Source of the DNA: G965220075 sp965220075
GTDB taxonomy: Bacteria; Chloroflexota; UBA11872
Reading direction: 5' to 3'
Length of the DNA: 64,000 nucleotides
NCBI GenBank assembly: GCA_965220075.1
Contig: OZ244806.1
Span: 1,612,001-1,676,000 of the forward strand
Both the position numbers and the translations under genes were made by a program. Of this stretch, positions 39,918 to 48,587 are shown in pieces (position 1 is the first letter of the stretch; every line of letters begins with the position of its first letter). The notes under the pieces are model-generated. The model was not told where the DNA came from. It searched no databases and worked only from the letters and a program-made list of their open reading frames with translations.

Positions 39918-42625
39918 TGGCGAAGCAAGAGGAATTCCATAACCGGGTCCTGGCGCAGCTGCTTACCGAGCATGGCGTCGCGGCGGACTACGAGGAGCGC
40001 CGAGGACGCCGAAAGCTCGACGTTGTCGCGGAAGTCGACGGCCTCGAGGTTGTCCTCGAAGCTGAAACCGGATTCGAGCGCAAGGCTCAGGCGATCAAGG
40101 ACGCCGACGCCCGCCTGAAGCAAAAGCTCGCCATCATCGCGTTCGCCGTTTGCTATCCGGCCGGCGTCACCGAGGACACGCTGTCCGACGCCGAGTTGAC
40201 CTGGACTGTTCGGACCAAGCCGGGGGAACCATCCAGTGAGTGGTCCGAGGGTGGCGTGGCGCAGTTGGCCCAGGCCGTCCAACAAGCGCCGCACTCCCTC
40301 AGCGGCACCGACGTCGCCGCGCGGTTGCTCTCCGATGGCCTGGATCAGGTGGTGCAAAAGCTCAATCCATCCGTGTGGCAGGCGCTGGCGAGGAACCTTG
40401 ACCTTCCGGCGACGCAGCCCCAAGGCCAGCAGCCGAGCGACAGGTATTTCGTGGCCGCCAAGCGCGGCATGCTCGTCGTGGCAACCGCCATGCTGTTTCA
40501 TCACCGGGTGCAGCAGCACTTGCCGATCCTGTGCCCGCTTGGTTATGACGGGCCATGGCCGCCGGCCAGCGCCAGCCAATGCGCCGAGTCGGGTGCGCCC
40601 ATAAGTGCTTTTCGAGAGGCCTGGCAAGGCATCCTTGCCGTGGACTACCGGCCAGTGTTCGAGACCGGCCGGGTCGCGTTAGACACGCTTCCGGCGGACC
40701 CGGACACGGGCCAAGCCGTAGGCAAACTGGCCGAGGTCGTCGCAAGAGTTTCCGAACGGGTGGTCGGGCTGCGCCACGACCTGCTGGGGCGCGTCTTTCA
40801 CCGCGTGCTGGATACCGCCCGCTACGACGGCTCGTTCTACACCTCGACCGCCGCCGCCGTGCTGCTGGCCTCGTTGGCCCTGCGCGCGCAGGATGCCGAC
40901 TGGTCCGACGCCGACGCCATCGGGGCCCTCCGCATCTGCGATCCGGCCTGCGGAACGGGCACCCTGCTCATGGCGGCTGCCGAGCGCATTCGTGACCTGC
41001 GAAACGCCACTGGCCCAAGTGACCCCGACGATGAGGCAGCGCTCGGCCTGCTCCTCGTCGAAGACGTGCTGTGGGGCTATGACGTCAATCTCACCGCTAC
41101 GCACATGGCCGCCAGCACGCTGGGGATGCTCTCGCCCACCACACGGTTCACGCACATGAACATTCACCGGGCGCTGCTCGGGGTGTTCGACGGTCTCCCG
41201 CATCTCGGCTCGCTGGAATTCCTTTTCGGTCTCGCCATATTGGCCGATTGGCCCTCCACCCAGCAGGTGGAAACCGAACAGGAGGCGGGCGAACCGCCCC
41301 CACCAATGGATCTGGTCATCATGAACCCACCGTTCACGCGCGACAGTCTGCGGCATGATCAGTTCAGCCATGCCGACGAGCAGGCAATCAAGCAGCGCGA
41401 GAAGACAATGCTGGAGAAGCAGTCCTATAGGGAAGCGGCGCGGCTCTCTGGCTCAGCGAACGCGTTCATGGTGCTTGCCGACTCAATGACGCGGGACGAC
41501 GGCGGCGTTCTGGCCGTCGTATTGCCCACGGTGATGGCAACTAATCCCGCAGCATCCAAGACCCGCAAACACCTTGCCGACCGCTTCCACATCGACACCA
41601 TCATCGCGTCGCACGACCCGCAGCGCATCTTTTTCTCGGAGAACACGACCATCGGCGAGGTGTTGCTGGTGTGCCGGCGGTGGGACGGCAACGGGTCGAA
41701 GCCGCCGACGTGCGTGGTCAACCTTGCTCGGAATCCAGCGACGCCGCTGGAATCGCTTGACACTGCGGCACGGATAGAGGCGTTGACCACGGCAGGCGAC
41801 CCCGTGTCCCACGACCTGACGATCCAGTGGGTAGACGCCGACCGCATCGCGCTCGGCGACTGGTACGCCGTCAACTTCCTCTCGCCGTTCTTGGTGGACG
41901 CCTACCGGACCCTCACCGAAGCGAATCCGGGGGCTGTTCCCGCTGTGCCACTGAGTCACTTGGCCAAAATCGGACCCGCAGGCCAGAGAATACGAGACGC
42001 CTACACTCGCTCGGCTCTGCCTACGGAGTCGGGCCGCCGCGCACTCTATTTTCACAAGACGGAGATCACGCAGTCCATGCTCGCCGAGACAGATGTGTAC
42101 ATCGAGCCGATACCCTCGAAGCGTCACTTGGCCGACCGCTATTGGGAGCAGCGCGCCGACCTGCTATTGCCAACTCGATTTCGACTGAACCGGACGCGGG
42201 TTGCCGCCGTGATGCTGCCGGGTCCGGCCCTCGGCTCAAGTTGGACACCCTGTCGGCCGCATGACGCCGACATTGCAAGGGCTCTGTGCCTCTATCTCAA
42301 CTCCACGCCGGGAATCCTGACCTTGCTCGGCGGGCGCGACAACAAGGTGCCTTCCTACCCGTCGTTCTCGCTGGACACGCTGCGCTCGCTGCCAGTGCCG
42401 GATTTCGCCGCACTGGACTCCATGAGCCGCGATTCACTCAGCAGCTGGTTCGACTGGCTGCAGCGCGAGGAGCTATTGCCACTGCCTCATATGCACCAAG
42501 ACCCAGTGCGCCAGCAGATCGATGACGCAGTCACCAATGCCCTGGGTCTTGACCCCGAATGGGTCGCCAGCGTGCGGCGAGAGCTCGCGCAGGAGCCATC
42601 GGTCATGGACCGGCGGCGCGCGTAG
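39917..42625 (+). CDS. N6-adenine DNA methylase with N-terminal nuclease-like region (type IIG-like)
   Basis: A 902-aa single-chain protein. N-terminal residues ~20-55 (RRGRRKLDVVAEVDGLEVVLEAET) look like a PD-(D/E)xK core, with ExE in place of ExK. The methylase core has AdoMet motif I DPACGTGTLLMAA near residue 342 and catalytic motif IV NPPF (VIMNPPFTRDS) near 470, the gamma-class N6A pattern. The C-terminal third (from ~620) would be the target-recognition part (HLAKIGPAGQRIRDAYTRS onward). This order, nuclease-methylase-specificity, is that of type IIG restriction-modification enzymes, but it also fits stand-alone phage-defence methylases. No separate endonuclease gene is adjacent. Confidence 0.78.
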   Translation: MAKQEEFHNRVLAQLLTEHGVAADYEERRGRRKLDVVAEVDGLEVVLEAETGFERKAQAIKDADARLKQKLAIIAFAVCYPAGVTEDTLSDAELTWTVRTKPGEPSSEWSEGGVAQLAQAVQQAPHSLSGTDVAARLLSDGLDQVVQKLNPSVWQALARNLDLPATQPQGQQPSDRYFVAAKRGMLVVATAMLFHHRVQQHLPILCPLGYDGPWPPASASQCAESGAPISAFREAWQGILAVDYRPVFETGRVALDTLPADPDTGQAVGKLAEVVARVSERVVGLRHDLLGRVFHRVLDTARYDGSFYTSTAAAVLLASLALRAQDADWSDADAIGALRICDPACGTGTLLMAAAERIRDLRNATGPSDPDDEAALGLLLVEDVLWGYDVNLTATHMAASTLGMLSPTTRFTHMNIHRALLGVFDGLPHLGSLEFLFGLAILADWPSTQQVETEQEAGEPPPPMDLVIMNPPFTRDSLRHDQFSHADEQAIKQREKTMLEKQSYREAARLSGSANAFMVLADSMTRDDGGVLAVVLPTVMATNPAASKTRKHLADRFHIDTIIASHDPQRIFFSENTTIGEVLLVCRRWDGNGSKPPTCVVNLARNPATPLESLDTAARIEALTTAGDPVSHDLTIQWVDADRIALGDWYAVNFLSPFLVDAYRTLTEANPGAVPAVPLSHLAKIGPAGQRIRDAYTRSALPTESGRRALYFHKTEITQSMLAETDVYIEPIPSKRHLADRYWEQRADLLLPTRFRLNRTRVAAVMLPGPALGSSWTPCRPHDADIARALCLYLNSTPGILTLLGGRDNKVPSYPSFSLDTLRSLPVPDFAALDSMSRDSLSSWFDWLQREELLPLPHMHQDPVRQQIDDAVTNALGLDPEWVASVRRELAQEPSVMDRRRA

Positions 42626-42654
42626 CCCGGTTCTCCGTTTCGAGTCTGAGGCTG

Positions 42655-42747
42655 GGCCAGGTAGATGAAGTTCACGAAGCCGAAGTTCATGCCGCGCAGG
42701 ATGTCTGGGTTGTCGCCGGTCCAGATCGCGCGGTTGGCGAAGTTCAT
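42655..42747 (-). pseudogene. 5' stub of a DNA methyltransferase (Mod-like)
   Basis: From ATG at 42747 the reverse strand reads MNFANRAIWTGDNPDILRGM, then NFGFVNFIYLA. This matches the start of beta-class DNA methyltransferases, which read NRTIWTGDNLDILR...VDLIYLDPPFNSN. Exactly where the catalytic DPPF should appear, similarity ends and the reading frame runs antisense into the 3' end of the type IIG-like gene. Only about 31 residues survive. It is the last member of the minus-strand operon and shows the locus once had a second methylase. Confidence 0.7.
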
Positions 42748-42760
42748 GTTTGAGGGGAAG

Positions 42761-43039
42761 CTAGCGTTTCGTTATTTTCAATCTATCGATCTCAATCTCC
42801 TCAATTGCCCTGTCAATCGTCCGATCTTCAGCCGGATGTGAGTTAAGTAAAACACCGAGACCACATGTCTTGCACGTCACTACGTAGGCCGACAAAAGAG
42901 TGCTCAGATATACCATAGGAAACATCAAGAAATCAGGGCTGAATTGCCAATCGACCTCGTGGCATAAGGGGCATGCCGAACTCCTGACCTTAGTGATCTA
43001 TTGCGCAATCGGATCGTCGTGAGTATTTGGCAAACTCAT
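42761..43039 (-). pseudogene. Zinc-ribbon ORF interrupted by in-frame TAG
   Basis: From ATG 43039, preceded by GAGGAG 6 nt upstream, the frame reads MSLPNTHDDPIAQ, then TAG (42998-43000), and continues open as ITKVRSSACPLCHEVDW, through VVTCKTCGLGVLL, to a Glu/Ile/Arg-rich helix (AIEEIEIDRLKITKR) and stop at 42761. CPLC and CKTC would ligate one zinc, as in small nucleic-acid-binding ribbon proteins. The clean continuation in the same frame argues for one nonsense substitution or readthrough, not a random ORF. It lies 27 nt after the HARE-HTH gene and 13 nt before the methylase stub. Confidence 0.65.
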
Positions 43040-43066
43040 CTGTAACTCCTCAGCACGGATGGGAGG

Positions 43067-43288
43067 CTACTTTGGCTTGCTGCATAGGGCGATACGAGTG
43101 TTGCCCGCTGTCCGAGCAAACAGGCACGGGTAGTTGCGAGCCCTTGCCGATACTTGGCTCGCGCCTAGCTGGGCACCGTCGCCTCGCTCGTACAAGCCGC
43201 GCCGGTTGATTTCATCGGCGATTTCCCGAGACGTCAGCGGCTCGCCGGCTCGGTGAAGAACGTCCTGCATCGCCTCGTGAAGCGTCAT
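43067..43288 (-). CDS. HARE-HTH-type small protein
   Basis: A 73-aa protein: MTLHEAMQDVLHRAGEPLTS then REIADEINRRGLYERGDG and SQVSARARNYPCLF. This is the HARE-HTH pattern (a winged helix found in ASXL proteins and in many restriction enzymes), where it is thought to read DNA or methylation state. The ATG overlaps the stop of the upstream gene (ATGA), so it is translationally coupled. Being a free-standing domain, it may act as an adaptor or regulator of the neighbouring DNA modification genes. Confidence 0.72.
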   Translation of the reverse strand: MTLHEAMQDVLHRAGEPLTSREIADEINRRGLYERGDGAQLGASQVSARARNYPCLFARTAGNTRIALCSKPK

Positions 43289-43632
43289 ATGCCCCCCGTA
43301 AGCCCAGGCCCAAGCGGCGCATGGCACCTCTTCTGACCCTGTTCGAATGTTCTGACGGGATTGCGCAGCCTCCCATTGCTCCTGCGAAACACGACAATCT
43401 CGGAGGCAAGATCCACACGTGCCGGGTACCACCCGGCGTCCGTCCATGCCCGCACATGCGGGCGGGTGAGGCTCCTGCCCGTCCACCACCACGTGCCGCG
43501 AAGACGCGTTTGGCCGCGCGCCGACGGCGGCAACTTGGCTCCGATGATGCGCTCGACGTCGCCGAACCTCGCCCACCAGTCCGGGCCAGTCAACTTCGCC
43601 AAGTGGTCGCGCAGCGGGTCGTACTTCGCCAT
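43285..43632 (-). CDS. 'KYDPLRDHL' domain protein
   Basis: A 115-aa protein. It starts MAKYDPLRDHLAKLTG and has FGDVERIIGAKLPPSAR, then TWWWTGRS, WTDAGWYPARVDL and VVFRR. This motif string belongs to a recurrent small domain of unknown function (I believe catalogued as DUF7662, not verified) that often occurs with DNA-related genes. The C-terminal ~25 residues after VVFRR look like non-conserved read-on. Stop overlaps the HARE-HTH start by 4 nt; start lies 2 nt after the preceding stop. Confidence 0.65.
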   Translation of the reverse strand: MAKYDPLRDHLAKLTGPDWWARFGDVERIIGAKLPPSARGQTRLRGTWWWTGRSLTRPHVRAWTDAGWYPARVDLASEIVVFRRSNGRLRNPVRTFEQGQKRCHAPLGPGLTGGI

Positions 43633-43634
43633 GC

Positions 43635-43949
43635 TCAGTGATTCTTCTTGTCGTCAGGAAAGACGATGACGCCGCCACGAACTTCGTCAATCAACGTGCG
43701 AAGGGTATCCACGACAAGGTCCATCTTCTCTTCAAGGACTTCCAGCTTTGCTTCGGCACCACCTTCGGAATCTTGAGCGCTCTGTCTATCGCGCTCAATG
43801 TCCCCACACCGGCTGCAAAGCGGCGTCACATTATGATCCCGCGACGTCTCTAAGTCACGGGTCGGCCACTTATGGCAGCTAGATTCCCAGTGCCAGCGAT
43901 TGTAGGGTGACCCCTTCACACGGCGATAAGTCGCTCGCGAGGTCTTCAT
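43635..43949 (-). CDS. Small Cys/His-rich protein with coiled C-terminus
   Basis: A 104-aa protein, first gene of the minus-strand operon. The N-terminal half (RRVKGSPYNRWHWESSCHKW followed ~16 residues later by PLCSRCGDIE) has one His, one Cys and a CxxC arranged like a small zinc site. The C-terminal half (KLEVLEEKMDLVVDTLRTLI) is a helix, probably coiled coil. GGAGGGTTGGAG precedes the ATG. I know the 'SPYNRWH' type from uncharacterised accessory proteins only. The ORF could be extended upstream without motif support. Confidence 0.55.
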   Translation of the reverse strand: MKTSRATYRRVKGSPYNRWHWESSCHKWPTRDLETSRDHNVTPLCSRCGDIERDRQSAQDSEGGAEAKLEVLEEKMDLVVDTLRTLIDEVRGGVIVFPDDKKNH

Positions 43950-44278
43950 TGCTCCAACCCTCCCTTCATCACCATGCTCCCCCACCACTGCGTGCGTTAT
44001 CCGCAGGGTAGTCCATTGTGCGTCGTCTCGCGGATCCACGGGCGGCACGCGCTGACAACGTGGCCGACGACGGTTCGGCCAGGACTGGCACCGCGCTGAT
44101 GCCGCGCCGGGTCGGTGGGACTCACCGACCACCGGTCCGGCTGCAATCAAAGGAGCCCACTACCTGCGCCCGCCCCTTTCGGCACGGGTGCTATCCTTCC
44201 CGCAAGTTCGGTTTTTGTATGCCCTGAACCGTAGTCGCCGGGGGGCGCGGGAGGCAAGCGACGGCCACCGCATCAGGG
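43950..44278. other. Divergent region, accessory operon / mutS
   Basis: A 329-bp gap between the divergent minus-strand operon and mutS. GC-rich, with no ORF carrying family motifs. An AAAGGAG at about 44149-44155 is not followed by a good start. No clear promoter hexamers. Confidence 0.35.
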
Positions 44279-46789
44279 TTGACGCCGCTGCGGCGGCAGT
44301 ACCTTGACATAAAACGTCAGAACCCCGACGCCATCCTGCTGTTCCGTCTGGGCGACTTCTACGAGATGTTCGACCGCGACGCACAGGTCGCGGCCGAGGT
44401 GCTCCGCATAGTCCTTACCTCACGCGAGTTCGGCCGCAGCGGCCGCGTACCCATGTGCGGAGTCCCGCATCACTCCGCGCACACCTATATCGCCCGGCTC
44501 ATCGAGGCGGGGCACCGCGTGGCGGTCTGCGATCAGGTCAGCGAGCCGGGCAAGGGTCTGGTGGAGCGCAAGGTCACGCGCGTCATCACGCCCGGCACGG
44601 TCATCGAGGAAGAGATGCTGCGGCCCCAGGCCAACAACTATCTGGCGGCCGTGGTGGGCGATGGCGCGCTCTTCGGACTGGCCTACGCCGACGTGAGCAC
44701 GGGTGAGTTCGCCGCCACGGAACTGGATCGCGCCGCGCTGGCGCACGAGCTGGCCCGCCTGGCGCCGCGCGAGACGCTCGCTTTCAACGCCGATGCGGAC
44801 GCGCTGGGCGCCGTCAAGGCCGCGCCCGCCGACGATTGGCTGGCCGACCCGGTCACCGCGCCGGAGGCTCTCATGCGGCATTTGGGCGTCACGGCGCTGG
44901 AGGGTCTGGGGCTGGCCGGACATCCCCGCGCCGCGCGGGCCGCCGGTGCGCTGGTGGGTTATCTGGATCAAACCGACGCCGCCACGCTGCACGTGCTGAC
45001 CGGCGTGCAGGTCTACAGCGTGACCGCCTACATGGAGCTGGACGCGTCCACCCGCGCCAACCTCGAGCTCGAGACGGCCGGTCGCGACCGGCGCAGCGAG
45101 GGCAGCTTGCTCTGGGTGCTGGACCGCACCGTCTCGCCCATGGGCGCGCGCCTTCTGCGTCGGCGTCTCGGGCGGCCCTCGCTGGACCTCTGCGAGCTGG
45201 AGATGCGTTTGGACCAGCTGCAAGCCGCGCGCGACGACCCGGCCCTGCGCGCCGACCTGCGGGCGCGGCTGGCGGCGGTGGGAGATCTGGAGCGGCTAGC
45301 CAACCGGCTCATGCGCGGCGCCGCCCGCACGGTCGACGTCAGACACTTGAGCGCCGCTCTGGCGACCGTACGCGCGCTGCGCGGCGCTCTGGCGGAGGCG
45401 GCCGACGCGCTGCGGGCGCTGGGCGCGCGCATGGACCCCTGCGACGAGGCCGTCGAGCTGATCGCGCGCGCCATCACCGAGTCGGGTGAGCGCGCCATCC
45501 GCCCCGGCTACAGCGCCGAGCTGGACCGCGTGGCGCAGGGCGCCGCGCAGGCCAAGGCCTGGATCGCCGAGTTGGAGGGGCGTGAGCGCCAGCGCAGCGG
45601 GATCAAGGGACTCAAGGTCGGCTACAACCGGGTCTTCGGCTACTACATCGAGATCGGGCGCGCGCACGCCGAGTCGGTGCCCGATGACTACCAGCGCCGG
45701 CAGACTCTGGCCAACGCGGAACGCTACGTGACCCCCGATCTCAAGGAGTACGAGGCGCTCGTGCTCAACGCCGAGGAGCGCATCGCCGAGCTCGAGCGCG
45801 TGCTCTTCGGGGAGGTCGTCGAGCACCTGGGCCGCCTCGCGCCCGCCATGTTGGGCACGGCCGCCGCCGTGGCCGAGCTGGACGTGGCGGCCGCGCTGGC
45901 CGAGGTGGCCGAGCGCAACCGCTACGCCCGACCCGAGCTCGCAGCCGGCGGCCTGCTCGAAATCGACGGCGGACGCCATCCCGTCGTCGAGGCCGCCCAA
46001 GCGGAAGCCTTCGTGGCCAACGACACGCGGCTGGACCCCGACCACCACCAGATCATGGTGATCACCGGACCCAACATGGCCGGCAAGTCCACCTACCTGC
46101 GGCAGGCCGCTCTGATCGTGCTGCTGGCCCAGATCGGATCGTTCGTGCCGGCCGAGCGCGCGCGGGTGGGAATCGTGGACCGCATATTCACGCGCGTGGG
46201 CGCCAGCGACGACCTGGCCGCGGGCGCCAGCACCTTCATGGTGGAGATGCTGGAGCTGGCCGCCATCCTGGCCCAGGCCACGCCCCGCAGCCTGTTGATC
46301 CTGGACGAGATCGGACGCGGCACCAGCACCTACGACGGCATATCGGTGGCGCGCGCGGTGCTGGAGCACGTGCACAACCACCCGCGCCTGCGCGCCAAGA
46401 CGATCTTCGCCACGCACTACCACGAGCTCACGGCCGCCGCCGAGGTGCTGCCGCGCGTACACAACTTCAACGCGGCCGTCACCGAGCAGGAGGGCCAGGT
46501 GGTCTTCCTGCGGCGCGTCCTGCCCGGCGGGGCCGATCGCAGCTACGGTGTGCACGTGGCCGAGCTGGCCGGCCTGCCGCCCACCGTGATCCGGCGCGCC
46601 AACGAGATCCTGCACGACCTGGAGCGCGACGCGCATAACGGCGCGCCCGCCGCGCCTGCTCAGCTCACGCTGCTGCCGCCCGAGACTCATCCGCTGGTGG
46701 AACGGGTGCGCGCGCTCGATCTGGACCAGCTCACTCCGCTGGACGCGCTGACCGCGCTCTACGAGCTGCAGCGGAGCGCCCGCCAGTGA
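44279..46789 (+). CDS. mutS: DNA mismatch repair protein MutS
   Basis: An 836-aa MutS. The mismatch-contact Phe-x-Glu is in LGDFYEMFDRDA near the N-terminus. The ATPase has Walker A GPNMAGKST (about 597-605), the DDLAAGASTFMVEM loop, Walker B LLILDEIGRGTSTYDG and the FATHYHEL His switch. Start is TTG at 44279 (LTPLRRQYLDIKRQ), giving the family N-terminus; no better in-frame start is near. The TGA overlaps the mutL GTG, so the two are coupled. Confidence 0.95.
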   Translation: MTPLRRQYLDIKRQNPDAILLFRLGDFYEMFDRDAQVAAEVLRIVLTSREFGRSGRVPMCGVPHHSAHTYIARLIEAGHRVAVCDQVSEPGKGLVERKVTRVITPGTVIEEEMLRPQANNYLAAVVGDGALFGLAYADVSTGEFAATELDRAALAHELARLAPRETLAFNADADALGAVKAAPADDWLADPVTAPEALMRHLGVTALEGLGLAGHPRAARAAGALVGYLDQTDAATLHVLTGVQVYSVTAYMELDASTRANLELETAGRDRRSEGSLLWVLDRTVSPMGARLLRRRLGRPSLDLCELEMRLDQLQAARDDPALRADLRARLAAVGDLERLANRLMRGAARTVDVRHLSAALATVRALRGALAEAADALRALGARMDPCDEAVELIARAITESGERAIRPGYSAELDRVAQGAAQAKAWIAELEGRERQRSGIKGLKVGYNRVFGYYIEIGRAHAESVPDDYQRRQTLANAERYVTPDLKEYEALVLNAEERIAELERVLFGEVVEHLGRLAPAMLGTAAAVAELDVAAALAEVAERNRYARPELAAGGLLEIDGGRHPVVEAAQAEAFVANDTRLDPDHHQIMVITGPNMAGKSTYLRQAALIVLLAQIGSFVPAERARVGIVDRIFTRVGASDDLAAGASTFMVEMLELAAILAQATPRSLLILDEIGRGTSTYDGISVARAVLEHVHNHPRLRAKTIFATHYHELTAAAEVLPRVHNFNAAVTEQEGQVVFLRRVLPGGADRSYGVHVAELAGLPPTVIRRANEILHDLERDAHNGAPAAPAQLTLLPPETHPLVERVRALDLDQLTPLDALTALYELQRSARQ

Positions 46790-48528
46790 GCATTCGCACG
46801 CTCGCGCCCGAGATCGTCAGCAAGATCGCCGCCGGTGAGGTGATCGAGCGCCCCGCCTCGGTCGTCAAGGAGCTGGTGGAGAACGCGCTCGACGCCGGCG
46901 CGCGGCGCGTCACGGTCGAGGTGGAGAGCGGCGGCAAGGACCTCATCCGCGTGACCGACGACGGCGCCGGCATAGCGCCGGATGAGATCGAGCTGGCCGT
47001 TCAGCGCCACGCCACCAGCAAGCTCAGCGCAGCCGACGATCTAACCCAGGTGAGCACGTTGGGATTTCGCGGCGAGGCCCTGGCAAGCGTGGCCGCGGTG
47101 TCCGAGCTGACGCTGCTGTCGGTGACCAGGGACCATGAGACCGGCCGCCGGATAGTCGTGCGCGACGAGCGCATGGTGGAGTCCGCGCCGGCCGGCGGCG
47201 CCCCCGGAACCCAGGTGACGGTTCGCGGGCTATTCCGCTTCCTGCCGGCCCGGCTGGCCTTCCTCAAGGCCGACCGCACCGAGCTGGCGCACGTCATCCG
47301 CGTGGTCACGCACGCCTCCATCGGCTACCCGGGCGTGGCCTTCACGCTGCGGGACGGCGCCAGCGAGCGCCTGCGAACCTCCGGTGACGGCGATCTGCGC
47401 CACACGCTGCTCGCCATCTATGGCAAGGAGCTGGTGGACCAGCTCATCGAGTTGCCCCGCGGCCAGACGCTGGGCATCGATGGCTTCGTCTCGCAGCCGC
47501 ATCTGCACCGTCCTTCACGCGAGTACATCTCCCTGTTCGTGAACCGGCGCTGGGTCAGCGACCGCCTGCTGGCCGGCGCCATCAGCGAGGCTTACCAGAG
47601 CCTGATACCCAGCCGGCGCTACCCGGTCGTGGTGCTGCGGCTCACGCTGCCTCCCGGCGAGGTGGACGTGAACGTGCATCCCACCAAAGCGGAGGTTCGC
47701 TTCCGGCGCGGCGGCGAGGTCTTCGGCGGCATATCCAGGGCCATCCGGCGCGCACTTGCCACCGCCGGACAGGTGGCCCCGGCGCGGCTGGATCAGCCGC
47801 TGGTGGATCAGTTCTTCTTCCCGACCGGCCAGTCCGCCGGTTCGCGCTGGCAGGCCGGCGCGCCGCCCGCGCCGCCCGCGCCGCCCGCGCCGCCCGCGCC
47901 GCAGGAGCTCGGCGCCGCCCGCCCGACCGATTCACCCCAAACCGAGGGACCGCCCGATCTGCGCTCGCCGGTCATGCGGCCCCTGGGTCAGATCGAATCG
48001 ACCTACGTGATCGCGGCCGGACCGCAAGGGCTCTATCTGATAGATCAGCACGCCGCGCACGAGCGCGTGATGTACGAGCAGCTGCAAAGTGGCCGCGACG
48101 GCGCCGCGCAGCCGCTGCTGGACCCCGCCCCCGTGGAGCTGTCGCCGCCGGAATCGGAGTGGGTGGCGGAGCATCGGGAAGCTCTGCGCGCGCATGGCCT
48201 GGAGCTGGAACCGTTCGGGACGCATACCTGGCTGGTGCGGGCCGTCCCGGCCGCCGGCCGCACGATCGACGGCGCGGCCTACCTGCGCGAGGTGGTGGCC
48301 GAGGCGCGCACGCCGGAGTTCCGGCGTCTGGAAGCCGCCGAGCGAGTGCGCTGGAGCCTGGCCTGCAAGGCGGCCGTAAAGGCCGGCGATCCGCTGGCGC
48401 TGGACGAGATGCGCTCGCTGCTCGAGCGCCTGCAACGCTGCGATCTCTCCCTAACCTGCCCCCACGGCCGCCCCACCATGATCCTCCTCACGCGCGACCT
48501 GCTCGACCGCCAGTTCGGCCGCGCCTAG
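46786..48528 (+). CDS. mutL: DNA mismatch repair protein MutL
   Basis: A 580-aa GHKL ATPase. N-terminal motifs: GEVIERPASVVKELVENALDAGA (Mg-binding Glu/Asn), DDGAGI and GFRGEALASVAAV. The C-terminal dimerisation domain carries DQHAAHERVMYEQ near residue 420, matching the DQHA(x)2E(x)4E motif of nicking-competent MutL. A Pro/Ala linker encoded by a 9-bp tandem repeat joins the domains. GTG start overlaps mutS by 4 nt. CPHGRPT near the end fits the second endonuclease motif. Confidence 0.94.
   Translation: MSIRTLAPEIVSKIAAGEVIERPASVVKELVENALDAGARRVTVEVESGGKDLIRVTDDGAGIAPDEIELAVQRHATSKLSAADDLTQVSTLGFRGEALASVAAVSELTLLSVTRDHETGRRIVVRDERMVESAPAGGAPGTQVTVRGLFRFLPARLAFLKADRTELAHVIRVVTHASIGYPGVAFTLRDGASERLRTSGDGDLRHTLLAIYGKELVDQLIELPRGQTLGIDGFVSQPHLHRPSREYISLFVNRRWVSDRLLAGAISEAYQSLIPSRRYPVVVLRLTLPPGEVDVNVHPTKAEVRFRRGGEVFGGISRAIRRALATAGQVAPARLDQPLVDQFFFPTGQSAGSRWQAGAPPAPPAPPAPPAPQELGAARPTDSPQTEGPPDLRSPVMRPLGQIESTYVIAAGPQGLYLIDQHAAHERVMYEQLQSGRDGAAQPLLDPAPVELSPPESEWVAEHREALRAHGLELEPFGTHTWLVRAVPAAGRTIDGAAYLREVVAEARTPEFRRLEAAERVRWSLACKAAVKAGDPLALDEMRSLLERLQRCDLSLTCPHGRPTMILLTRDLLDRQFGRA
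47860..47902 (+). repeat. In-frame 9-bp tandem repeat in mutL linker
   Basis: Four perfect GCGCCGCCC units (47860-47895) plus a partial fifth encode repeated Ala-Pro-Pro in the flexible linker between the MutL ATPase and C-terminal domains. Copy-number change would lengthen or shorten the linker without a frameshift. Confidence 0.75.
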
Positions 48529-48587
48529 CCAAACCCCCGCCCGCAACCTTCCGTCACCCTGGCTCGCCTGCGCGCGAGTTCCCGCAA

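Noticed and set aside
42487..42747. 86-aa minus-strand ORF as an intact gene
   Set aside because: Only the first ~31 residues resemble a methyltransferase; the remainder is antisense to the type IIG-like gene.
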